DNA of 6,043 bases, from positions 1 through 6,043 of the forward strand of contig JABFWC010000380.1 of NCBI GenBank assembly GCA_013362385.1, in the 5' to 3' direction. Within the stretch, counting starts at the first letter, position 1. Each line of letters starts with the position of its first letter. Made by a program: the position numbers and the translations under genes. The DNA is from Pseudarthrobacter sp. Its GTDB lineage: Bacteria > Actinomycetota > Actinomycetes > Actinomycetales > Micrococcaceae. The notes under the pieces are model-generated. The model was given only the letters and a program-made list of their open reading frames with translations. It searched no databases and was not told the DNA's origin. Shown here piece after piece: positions 1 through 6,043 of the stretch.

Positions 1-1115
1 CGGCCATGCTCGGCTCCGGCGAGCGGATGGACTTCTCCAGCCTGCGCCGCCCTGTCGGCGGGCTGAAATACACCACCGACAAGCACTCCACCGGCGGCGT
101 GGGGGACAAGATCACCCTGCCGCTGGCACCGCTGGTGGCCGTGTTCGGCGTCGCGGTCCCGCAGCTGTCCGGCCGCGGCCTCGGCCACACCGGCGGCACG
201 CTGGACAAGCTCGAGTCCATTCCCGGCTGGCGTGCAGAGCTTGGCAATGAGGAGATCCTGGCCCAGCTCCAGGACGTGGGCGCCGTCATCTGCGCCGCCG
301 GCGCCGGCCTGGCACCGGCCGACAAGAAGCTCTACGCACTGCGCGACGTCACCGGCACCGTGGAGGCCATCCCGCTGATCGCCTCCTCGATCATGAGCAA
401 GAAGATCGCCGAGGGCACCGGGTCGCTCGTCCTCGACGTCAAGGTGGGCAGCGGCGCGTTCATGAAGGACGAAAGCAAGGCCCGGGAACTGGCCGAAACC
501 ATGGTGGCTCTGGGCAAGGACGCGGGGGTCAACACGGTGGCCCTGCTGACCAACATGGACACCCCGCTGGGCCTCACCGCAGGCAACGCCATCGAGGTGG
601 AGGAATCGGTGGAGGTGCTGTCCGGCGGCGGCCCGGAAGACGTCGTCGAACTCACCGTCCGGCTCGCCGAAGAAATGCTCGCCTGCGCAGGAGTGCACGA
701 CGCCGATCCCGCCGCGGCCCTGAAGGACGGGCGGGCGATGGACGTGTGGAACAGGATGATCTCGGCCCAGGGCGGAGACCCCCGCGCGGCGCTGCCGGTG
801 GCCAGGGAATCCGACGTCGTCTACGCCCCGGCGGACGGAGTGCTGGTGGAACTGGACGCCCTGGCCGTCGGCGTGGCCGCCTGGCGGCTCGGTGCCGGCC
901 GTGCCCGCAAGGAGGACGCCGTACAGGCAGCCGCCGGCGTGCGCCTGCACGCCAAGCCGGGAGCAACTGTCCGCGCCGGCGAGCCGCTGATGACACTGCT
1001 GACGGATACCCCGGAACGTTTCGCCCGCGCCAGGGAGGCGTTGGAGCACGCGGTGGTCATCGCCCCGGAGGGATCCCGCCCCGCACAGCAGCTCATCATC
1101 GATCGCATAGCGTAG
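1..1115 (+). CDS. deoA: Thymidine phosphorylase, 5'-truncated by the window edge
   Basis: Cytosolic enzyme of pyrimidine deoxynucleoside salvage; it splits thymidine (and deoxyuridine) with phosphate into the free base and deoxyribose-1-phosphate. The reading frame is open to the left edge (first whole codon at base 3). The in-frame ATG at 6 is probably internal, because family members have about 60-70 more N-terminal residues. Counting from that ATG, K26-H27-S28 lie in a KHSTGGVGDK phosphate-binding loop. The family signature SGRGLGHTGGTLDKLE spans residues 55-70. R113, S128 and K132 match, at a constant offset of 58, the E. coli residues R171, S186 and K190 that contact the pyrimidine. A VKVGSGAF segment follows, and residues from about 270 to the end form the C-terminal PYNP domain. 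It ends with TAG at 1113-1115, six bases before a DedA gene, which suggests cotranscription. Alternative: a broader pyrimidine-nucleoside phosphorylase (pdp); sequence alone does not settle specificity. Confidence 0.95.
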   Translation, partial: AMLGSGERMDFSSLRRPVGGLKYTTDKHSTGGVGDKITLPLAPLVAVFGVAVPQLSGRGLGHTGGTLDKLESIPGWRAELGNEEILAQLQDVGAVICAAGAGLAPADKKLYALRDVTGTVEAIPLIASSIMSKKIAEGTGSLVLDVKVGSGAFMKDESKARELAETMVALGKDAGVNTVALLTNMDTPLGLTAGNAIEVEESVEVLSGGGPEDVVELTVRLAEEMLACAGVHDADPAAALKDGRAMDVWNRMISAQGGDPRAALPVARESDVVYAPADGVLVELDALAVGVAAWRLGAGRARKEDAVQAAAGVRLHAKPGATVRAGEPLMTLLTDTPERFARAREALEHAVVIAPEGSRPAQQLIIDRIA

Positions 1116-1121
1116 GGATCC

Positions 1122-1751
1122 ATGCAGGCCATCAATGACTTCATCCTCGCCGCCGCCGGACAGCCGTGGGTGCTGGTCCTGGTGCTGGCGTGCTGCGTCA
1201 TTGACGGCTTCTTCCCGCCGGTCCCGAGCGAATCCGTCGTGGTGGGCCTCGCTGCCGTCGCCGCCACCGCCGATGTCCCCAACGCGGGGCTCCTGGCCCT
1301 GGTGGCCGCCGTCGGCGCTTTCGCCGGTGACAACATCGCCTACCTGCTGGGCCGCCGGGTGGGGACCAGGCGGTGGGCATGGATGCGGGGGCCGCGGATG
1401 CAGAGCGCCTTCCGCTGGGCGGGCCGGGAGCTGAGGAAGCGGCCTGCTTCCCTGATCCTGGTTGCCCGGTTCGTCCCGATCGGCCGGGTGGCGGTCAACC
1501 TGACGGCAGGCGGCACCCACTACCCCCACCTGCGGTTCTTCGCGCTGACCGTCCTCTCCGCCAGCCTGTGGGCCAGCTATTCGGTGGCGATCGGGCTTTT
1601 CTTTGGTCAATGGTTCGAAGACAACCACGTCCTCGGGGCTGCCATCGCCATCGTTTGTGCCGTGGCCCTGGGCATCCTGGTGGACCTGGCGATCAACAAA
1701 TTCCGGGGCAATCCCAACGTCGTGGAACGGATCCGGGAACCCGGGACCTGA
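1122..1751 (+). CDS. DedA-family membrane protein (first of a tandem pair)
   Basis: A 209-residue polytopic inner-membrane protein of the DedA/SNARE-associated (VTT) superfamily, whose members are linked to membrane lipid translocation and proton-motive-force homeostasis. Visible features are a hydrophobic segment at about 16-35 ending in DGFFPPVPSE, a second at about 55-76 ending in GDNIAYLLGR, the block ARFVPIGRVAVN (115-126), and hydrophobic stretches at about 139-162 and 171-190. The acidic residues E37 and D70 and the arginine pair R116/R122, six apart, correspond to residues known to be essential in E. coli YqjA/YghB (acidic pair; R130/R136). The ATG at 1122 is preceded by AGGGA at 1114-1118, only three bases away and overlapping the deoA stop, so translation may depend on coupling to deoA. 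A short charged C-terminus (193-209) follows the last helix. Substrate is unknown; family assignment is secure. Confidence 0.92.
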   Translation: MQAINDFILAAAGQPWVLVLVLACCVIDGFFPPVPSESVVVGLAAVAATADVPNAGLLALVAAVGAFAGDNIAYLLGRRVGTRRWAWMRGPRMQSAFRWAGRELRKRPASLILVARFVPIGRVAVNLTAGGTHYPHLRFFALTVLSASLWASYSVAIGLFFGQWFEDNHVLGAAIAIVCAVALGILVDLAINKFRGNPNVVERIREPGT

Positions 1752-1783
1752 CCAAGGCGTTTAACGCGTCATTCAGGCATAAA

Positions 1784-1803
1784 AGGCGTAGCGCACTGCG
1801 CCT
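1784..1803 (+). terminator. Compact hairpin after first DedA gene, possible weak terminator
   Basis: AGGCGTAG (1784-1791) pairs with CTGCGCCT (1796-1803) over eight base pairs, one of them a G-U wobble, around the four-base loop CGCA. It lies 33 bases after the stop of the first DedA gene. No T-run follows (CCCGCATG instead), so it is not a classical intrinsic terminator. It could be a U-tract-less terminator or attenuator of the kind proposed in actinobacteria, or an RNA-stabilising 3' end. Structure is seen; function is inferred. Confidence 0.4.
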
Positions 1804-1871
1804 CCCGCATGGGACACTTAGGAACGATTTTCCGCTTTGGCTGCCGCACTTTGGCTTTGTCATTTTCGTAC

Positions 1872-1876
1872 AGGAG
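1872..1876 (+). promoter_or_regulatory. Ribosome binding site deciding the second DedA start
   Basis: AGGAG, nine bases before the GTG at 1886. It selects this GTG over the ATG at 1373 far upstream, which would add about 170 residues with no DedA character in a frame overlapping the first DedA gene. From this GTG the protein aligns residue for residue with its paralogue. Confidence 0.85.
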
Positions 1877-1885
1877 CAACACCGC

Positions 1886-2620
1886 GTGGAGTTTATTAAT
1901 GAGGCCGTGCTCCATGCAGCTGGCCAATGGTGGATTTACCCCGTGCTGCTGGTGTTCTTCTTCGTGGACGGCTTCGCCATGGTGGTCCCCAGTGAAACGC
2001 TGATCGTGGCCCTGGCGGCGTTCGCACGGCACAGCGGCGAACCCAATCTGTGGATCCTTGGCTTCACGGCACTGGTGGGCGCCGTCTGCGGTGACAACAT
2101 GGCGTTCATGCTGGGCCGCACGATCGGCCTTGAGCGCTGGAAATGGATGCGCCGGCCGAAGGTCCGCAAGGTCTTTGGCTGGGCCCGGTACGAACTGGAC
2201 AAGCGCGGCGCGGTGCTGATCTTCACCGCCCGCTACATCCCCTGGGGCCGCGTTGCAGTCAACTACGTGGCGGGCAGCACCGGCTTCTCGCATCGCAGGT
2301 TCTTCGTCCTCGACGCTGCCGCCTGCTTCACCTGGGTGGGCTACTCCCTGGGTATCGGCCTGTTGGCCAGCTCCTTCCCGTGGCTGCACGACAACCCGCT
2401 GCTCAGCGCCGGCATCGCCGTCGTCTTCGCCATCGTGCTGGGCGTCGTCATCGACCACCTCCTGCGCTGGTGGCACAAGCGCCTGGGCCGCAATGACGCT
2501 CCCGAAGCTCCCGAAACGGACGGCTGGGCGGACGGTCCGTCCTCAGGCGGCAAGGACGGGCGCCCCGGCACCGCGTCACTTGTGGTGCCATCGGTGGAGC
2601 CGGGCGCGGCCGCCAAGTAG
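1886..2620 (+). CDS. DedA-family membrane protein (second of a tandem pair)
   Basis: A 244-residue polytopic membrane protein of the DedA/VTT superfamily, started at GTG 1886. Key residues E37 (in VVPSET), D70 (in GDNMAFMLGR), and R116 and R122 (in ARYIPWGRVAVN) fall at exactly the same positions as in the upstream DedA protein. Over residues 1-161 the two align without gaps, with about 75 identities by hand count (roughly 47%). Hydrophobic stretches lie at about 16-35, 55-76, 139-162 and 173-196. It differs from the first copy in a two-residue insertion near 162-165 and in a hydrophilic tail (about 201-244) rich in Gly, Pro, Ala, Ser and Asp, probably disordered and cytoplasmic. The copy has its own leader and ribosome binding site, so it may be expressed separately from deoA and the first copy. 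Likely a lipid transporter/flippase; substrate unknown. Confidence 0.92.
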   Translation: MEFINEAVLHAAGQWWIYPVLLVFFFVDGFAMVVPSETLIVALAAFARHSGEPNLWILGFTALVGAVCGDNMAFMLGRTIGLERWKWMRRPKVRKVFGWARYELDKRGAVLIFTARYIPWGRVAVNYVAGSTGFSHRRFFVLDAAACFTWVGYSLGIGLLASSFPWLHDNPLLSAGIAVVFAIVLGVVIDHLLRWWHKRLGRNDAPEAPETDGWADGPSSGGKDGRPGTASLVVPSVEPGAAAK

Positions 2621-2666
2621 CCGCCCCCGGGACGGCCGGCTTTGGACGGCTGGCGTTGAACACCGG

Positions 2667-2682
2667 CCCACCCTAAGGTGGG
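2667..2682 (+). promoter_or_regulatory. Perfect hairpin overlapping the add start region
   Basis: CCCACC (2667-2672) and GGTGGG (2677-2682) form a perfect six-base-pair, mostly G-C stem around the loop CTAA, ending three bases before the GTG start of add. The right arm contains the only purine-rich Shine-Dalgarno-like stretch (AAGGTGGGA). In a leadered transcript the hairpin would hide it. If add is leaderless, the hairpin is never transcribed from that promoter and the symmetry would instead be a DNA feature. Confidence 0.5.
2674..2679 (+). promoter_or_regulatory. Candidate -10 element for leaderless add transcript
   Basis: TAAGGT fits the actinobacterial TAnnnT -10 consensus. Six bases (GGGAAC) separate it from GTG at 2686, so the first base of the start codon would be about +1. 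This is the usual geometry of leaderless genes in actinobacteria. There is no well-spaced TTGACA: TTGAAC at 2656-2661 leaves only a 12-base spacer and TTGGAC at 2642-2647 leaves 26. Many actinobacterial promoters lack a recognisable -35. Confidence 0.5.
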
Positions 2683-2685
2683 AAC

Positions 2686-3822
2686 GTGACTGAGCCTATT
2701 GTTGACGCCGCCCCTGCCATCGATTTTGACCTGAAGAGCCTTCCCAAGGTCTCGCTGCACGACCACCTGGACGGCGGCCTGCGTCCGGGCACCATCATCG
2801 AACTGGCCGAGGCCGTTGGCCACACGCTCCCGTCCACGGACCCGGTGGCTTTGGGCCAGTGGTTCCGGGAATCCGCGGACTCCGGTTCCCTGGTGCGCTA
2901 CCTCGAGACCTTCGACCACACTGTCGCCGTGATGCAGACCCACGAAGGCCTGTTCCGCGTGGCGAAGGAATTCGTCGAGGACCTGGCGGACGACGGCGTC
3001 GTGTACGGCGAAGTGCGCTGGGCACCGGAGCAGCACCTGCAGAAGGGGCTCACCCTCGACGAGGCAGTGGAAGCCGTACAGGAAGGCCTGGAAGCCGGCG
3101 TCGAGGCTGTGGGGGAGAGCGGCCGCGAGATCCAGGTGGGCCAGCTGATCACCGCGATGCGGCACGCCGATCGCGGCCAGGAGATCGCCGAACTTGCAGT
3201 CCGCCACCGCAACAAGGGCGCCGTCGGGTTCGACATCGCCGGGGCCGAGGACGGGTTCCTGCCCTCCCGGTTCCGCGACGCATTCACCTATCTCGCCCAG
3301 CACAACTTCCCCGCCACCGTCCACGCCGGCGAGGCGGCCGGCCTGGAGAGCATCCAGTCCGCCCTGGTGGACGGCCGGGCACTGCGACTGGGCCACGGCG
3401 TGCGCATCGCCGAGGACATCATGGTCGAATTCGATGACGACGAAGAAGCCGGCGAAACCGTCGGCCTGGTGACCCTCGGCGACCTCTCCAGCTGGATCCG
3501 CGACCGCGGCATTCCACTGGAAATCTGCCCGTCCTCCAACCTCCAGACGGGCGCAATCGCCGGCTTCGGCGACGGCATCGAGAGCCACCCGCTGGACATG
3601 CTGTACCAGCTGGGATTCAACGTCACCATCAACACCGACAACCGGCTGATGAGCGGCGTGACCCTCACGGACGAGTTCAACCTCCTGGTAGAAACCTTCG
3701 ACTACGACCTCGACGATCTGCTGGATCTGACGCTGAACGCCGCCGAGGCCTCCTTCCTGCCCCTGGAGGAAAAGGAAGCGCTGGTGGAGTACATCAACGA
3801 CTCCTACGCCAACCTTGGCTGA
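2686..3822 (+). CDS. add: Adenosine deaminase
   Basis: Cytosolic zinc enzyme that hydrolyses adenosine and deoxyadenosine to (deoxy)inosine plus ammonia, in purine salvage. It has 378 residues, near the usual actinobacterial length. Metal and catalytic residues are all visible: H25 and H27 in LHDHLDG, H213 and E216 in HAGE (metal ligand and catalytic Glu), H237 in RLGHGVRI, and D318 in NTDNR. ICPSSNLQTG before the last motif is also typical. The usual Asp-Asp of the NTDDP motif is Asp-Asn here, with the following Pro replaced by Arg. This form is known in actinobacterial add genes, so activity is expected to be retained. An acidic loop (about 248-257) follows the H237 motif. The GTG start is supported by homology at residue 20 onward and by the candidate leaderless promoter. 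mazG overlaps its last eight bases. Proximity to deoA suits a nucleoside salvage cluster, as in mycobacteria. Confidence 0.96.
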   Translation: MTEPIVDAAPAIDFDLKSLPKVSLHDHLDGGLRPGTIIELAEAVGHTLPSTDPVALGQWFRESADSGSLVRYLETFDHTVAVMQTHEGLFRVAKEFVEDLADDGVVYGEVRWAPEQHLQKGLTLDEAVEAVQEGLEAGVEAVGESGREIQVGQLITAMRHADRGQEIAELAVRHRNKGAVGFDIAGAEDGFLPSRFRDAFTYLAQHNFPATVHAGEAAGLESIQSALVDGRALRLGHGVRIAEDIMVEFDDDEEAGETVGLVTLGDLSSWIRDRGIPLEICPSSNLQTGAIAGFGDGIESHPLDMLYQLGFNVTINTDNRLMSGVTLTDEFNLLVETFDYDLDDLLDLTLNAAEASFLPLEEKEALVEYINDSYANLG

Positions 3823-4456
3823 CCAGGCGCCGATCGAACAGCTGCTGGAGAAAATCGCGCAGCTGCGCGAGCACTGCCCCTGGATGGGTACGCTGACCCA
3901 CGCCTCCCTGGTGGAATACCTCCTCGAGGAGGCGTATGAAGTCGTCGAAACCATCGAGGAAGGCCACGCCGACGCCGAACTCCAGGCCGAGCTGGGCGAC
4001 GTCCTGCTTCAGGTGGTCCTCCATGCCCGGCTCGCCCAGGAGCGCGGGGCCTTCACGTTCGACGACGTCGCGCGCGGCCTGGCTGCCAAGATGGTCCGCC
4101 GCAATCCCCATGTTTTCCGGCCTGACGGCAGCTTGCAGGACAGCTTCCCCGCCACCGTCGCGGAGATCGAGCAGAAGTGGGACGCCGTCAAACGGGCCGA
4201 GAAGCCGCACCGCGTTGATCCTTTCGAGGGCATCCCGCAGGCGTTGCCGGCCCTGGCCAGGGCGCAGAAGTCCCTGGACCGGGCCCAGCGCGCGGGACTC
4301 GGGCTGCCCGGAGGCGTTCCCGTGCCGGACAGCGAAGAAGAACTCGGGGAGCTGCTGCTCGGCGTCGTCCGCTCCGCCCGCGACGCCGGCCTGGACGCCG
4401 AGCGCGCCCTGCGGGGGGCCATCCTGCGGTACCAGTCCGATGCCGCACCATCATGA
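3815..4456 (+). CDS. mazG: MazG-family nucleotide pyrophosphohydrolase
   Basis: Cytosolic all-alpha NTP pyrophosphohydrolase that converts (d)NTPs to NMPs plus pyrophosphate, probably a housecleaning enzyme against non-canonical nucleotides. It has 213 residues, shorter than E. coli MazG (263). In the N-terminal domain, the THASLVEYLLEEAYEVVE helix carries E38, E39 and E42 of the EExxE motif, and E59/D62 (ELGD) complete the magnesium site. NPHVF (97-101) and EKWD-like EQKWDAVK (119-126) are family landmarks. The common CPWD is CPWM here (M24). The second MazG half is recognisable from residues 141 to 207 (PALARAQKSLDRAQRAG, then EEELGELLLGVV) but has lost its EExxE helix. The start is TTG at 3815, overlapping add by eight bases (TTGGCTGA). 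No good Shine-Dalgarno precedes it and the next in-frame Met is M24 inside CPWM, so translational coupling to add is likely. Confidence 0.9.
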   Translation: MADQAPIEQLLEKIAQLREHCPWMGTLTHASLVEYLLEEAYEVVETIEEGHADAELQAELGDVLLQVVLHARLAQERGAFTFDDVARGLAAKMVRRNPHVFRPDGSLQDSFPATVAEIEQKWDAVKRAEKPHRVDPFEGIPQALPALARAQKSLDRAQRAGLGLPGGVPVPDSEEELGELLLGVVRSARDAGLDAERALRGAILRYQSDAAPS

Positions 4457-4466
4457 CGTCCTGGGC

Positions 4467-4511
4467 CGGACAAGTTTCCGTAACCCGCGCCACTCTCGAC
4501 TACGCTTGTCC

Positions 4512-4512
<1 letters not shown>
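4467..4512. repeat. 8-base inverted repeat in the eno upstream region
   Basis: CGGACAAG (4467-4474) and CTTGTCCG (4505-4512) are perfect reverse complements separated by 30 bases. The right arm overlaps the end of the candidate -10 hexamer of eno. It could be a pair of operator half-sites flanking the promoter core, or chance; a rough estimate is about a one-in-ten chance of such a pair in a gap this size. Confidence 0.35.
4501..4506 (+). promoter_or_regulatory. Candidate -10 element of the eno promoter
   Basis: TACGCT fits TAnnnT and lies 67 bases before the eno start, in the only gap between mazG and eno. No convincing TTGACA lies 16-18 bases upstream (CCGTAA at 17; TTTCCG only at 20). A second possibility is TTGTCC (4506-4511) as -35 with TTTTCT (4529-4534) as -10 and a 17-base spacer. 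A promoter here is expected because eno is normally strongly and separately expressed. Confidence 0.35.
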
Positions 4513-5854
<1,342 letters not shown>

Positions 5855-5871
5855 TAGCCGCGTAAACCCTT

Positions 5872-5915
5872 CAGCGGTGGCTATGGTTGAAAGACCATAG
5901 CCACCGCTGTCGTTT
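5872..5915 (+). terminator. Intrinsic terminator after eno
   Basis: CAGCGGTGGCTATGGT (5872-5887) pairs perfectly over 16 bases with 5894-5909 around a six-base loop TGAAAG, followed by TCGTTT (5910-5915). It begins 17 bases after the eno stop. The long stem with a short T-rich tail makes it a strong rho-independent terminator, separating eno from the septum-initiator gene. Confidence 0.92.
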
Positions 5916-5977
5916 CCGGCAGCACCAGTTCCAGCCCAGATTTTGGCGGCCCAGGCAGGCTGCGTTTCAGGAGTGTC

Positions 5978-6043
5978 ATGGCTACCCGCCGTCCCAAAGT
6001 TCCCAAGGTCGCCCGCAACAGTCCGCCCGCGGAGTCCGGTGAG
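5978..6043 (+). CDS. Probable septum formation initiator (FtsB/DivIC family), N-terminus only
   Basis: The ATG at 5978, preceded by AGGAG at 5969-5973 (four-base spacing), opens a frame that runs off the window after 22 codons. It begins MATRRPKVPKVARNSPP: basic, proline-rich, and like the cytoplasmic N-terminal tail of the FtsB/DivIC-type proteins encoded directly after eno in Arthrobacter and relatives. Such proteins have one membrane helix and a coiled coil and act in the divisome with FtsQ/FtsL-type partners. Neither helix nor coiled coil is within view, so identification depends on the short N-terminus and the neighbourhood, both recalled rather than searched. The terminator upstream implies its own promoter between about 5916 and 5968, but I could not identify one. 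Confidence 0.6.
   Translation, partial: MATRRPKVPKVARNSPPAESGE

Larger units (their letters stand above)
1752..1885 (+). other. 134-base leader between the two DedA genes
   Basis: This gap is visibly more A/T-rich than the flanking genes. It holds an 11-base palindrome (GCGTT-T-AACGC, 1757-1767), a compact hairpin (1784-1803), a directly repeated CTTTGGCT (1835-1842 and 1849-1856, period 14) and the ribosome binding site at 1872-1876. I found no TAnnnT -10 hexamer with good spacing to a TTGACA-like -35, so a promoter for the second DedA gene is plausible but not located. The long open frame that runs through this gap on the + strand starts inside the first DedA gene out of frame and is not a credible protein before base 1886. 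Confidence 0.5.

Noticed and set aside
1373..1885. N-terminal extension of the second DedA protein to ATG 1373
   Set aside because: It would overlap the first DedA gene out of frame and add Pro/Arg/Gly-rich residues unlike any DedA. The GTG at 1886 has a good ribosome binding site and matches the paralogue exactly.
1769..2476. 235-codon open frame on the minus strand opposite the second DedA gene
   Set aside because: Antisense shadow of a membrane protein gene; no motif, no ribosome binding site support, and the + strand gene is certain.
2605..2612. GCGGCCGC at the end of the second DedA gene
   Set aside because: An 8-base restriction-site palindrome expected by chance in high-GC DNA; no supporting context.
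2341..3954. 537-codon open frame on the minus strand opposite add
   Set aside because: It is antisense to a clear adenosine deaminase gene, shows no recognisable domain, and is the kind of long mirror frame that G/C-rich third codon positions produce.
4458..4471. GTCC-N6-GGAC hairpin just after mazG as a terminator
   Set aside because: Only four base pairs and no T-tract; too weak to call a terminator.

Overview
This is a high-GC window with strong G/C bias at third codon positions. It looks like chromosomal DNA from an actinobacterium of the Arthrobacter/Pseudarthrobacter (Micrococcaceae) type. That assignment rests on the protein sequences: a mycobacterial-like thymidine phosphorylase, an actinobacterial adenosine deaminase with an NTDNRLMSG motif, and the order mazG, eno, septum-formation-initiator gene, all recognised from memory rather than by a search. 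All genes are on the + strand and densely packed. I see no insertion sequence, tRNA, rRNA, CRISPR array or phage gene.

Layout. (1) Bases 1-1115 are the 3' part of deoA (thymidine phosphorylase), cut by the window edge. (2) Six bases later comes a DedA-family membrane protein gene (1122-1751). A 134-base gap with a compact hairpin follows, then a second, paralogous DedA gene (1886-2620). (3) A 65-base gap carries a likely leaderless promoter, then add (adenosine deaminase, 2686-3822), overlapped by 8 bases by mazG (3815-4456). (4) A 117-base gap with a candidate promoter, an inverted repeat and a possible 16-codon leader ORF precedes eno (enolase, 4574-5854). (5) A strong intrinsic terminator (5872-5915) closes eno. 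(6) The first 22 codons of a probable FtsB/DivIC-like septum formation initiator gene start at 5978 and run off the window.

Function. deoA and add are both nucleoside salvage enzymes, and mazG is a nucleotide pyrophosphohydrolase, so the left two thirds reads as a nucleoside/nucleotide salvage and housecleaning block. The two DedA membrane proteins, probably lipid transporters/flippases, sit inside it. eno is a separate, strongly terminated glycolytic unit.

This is mostly ordinary housekeeping sequence, and I do not see a credible undescribed system. The points worth a second look are regulatory or evolutionary: the gap-free tandem DedA pair, the leaderless-looking add promoter overlapped by a perfect hairpin, the eno leader region, and the shortened second half of MazG.
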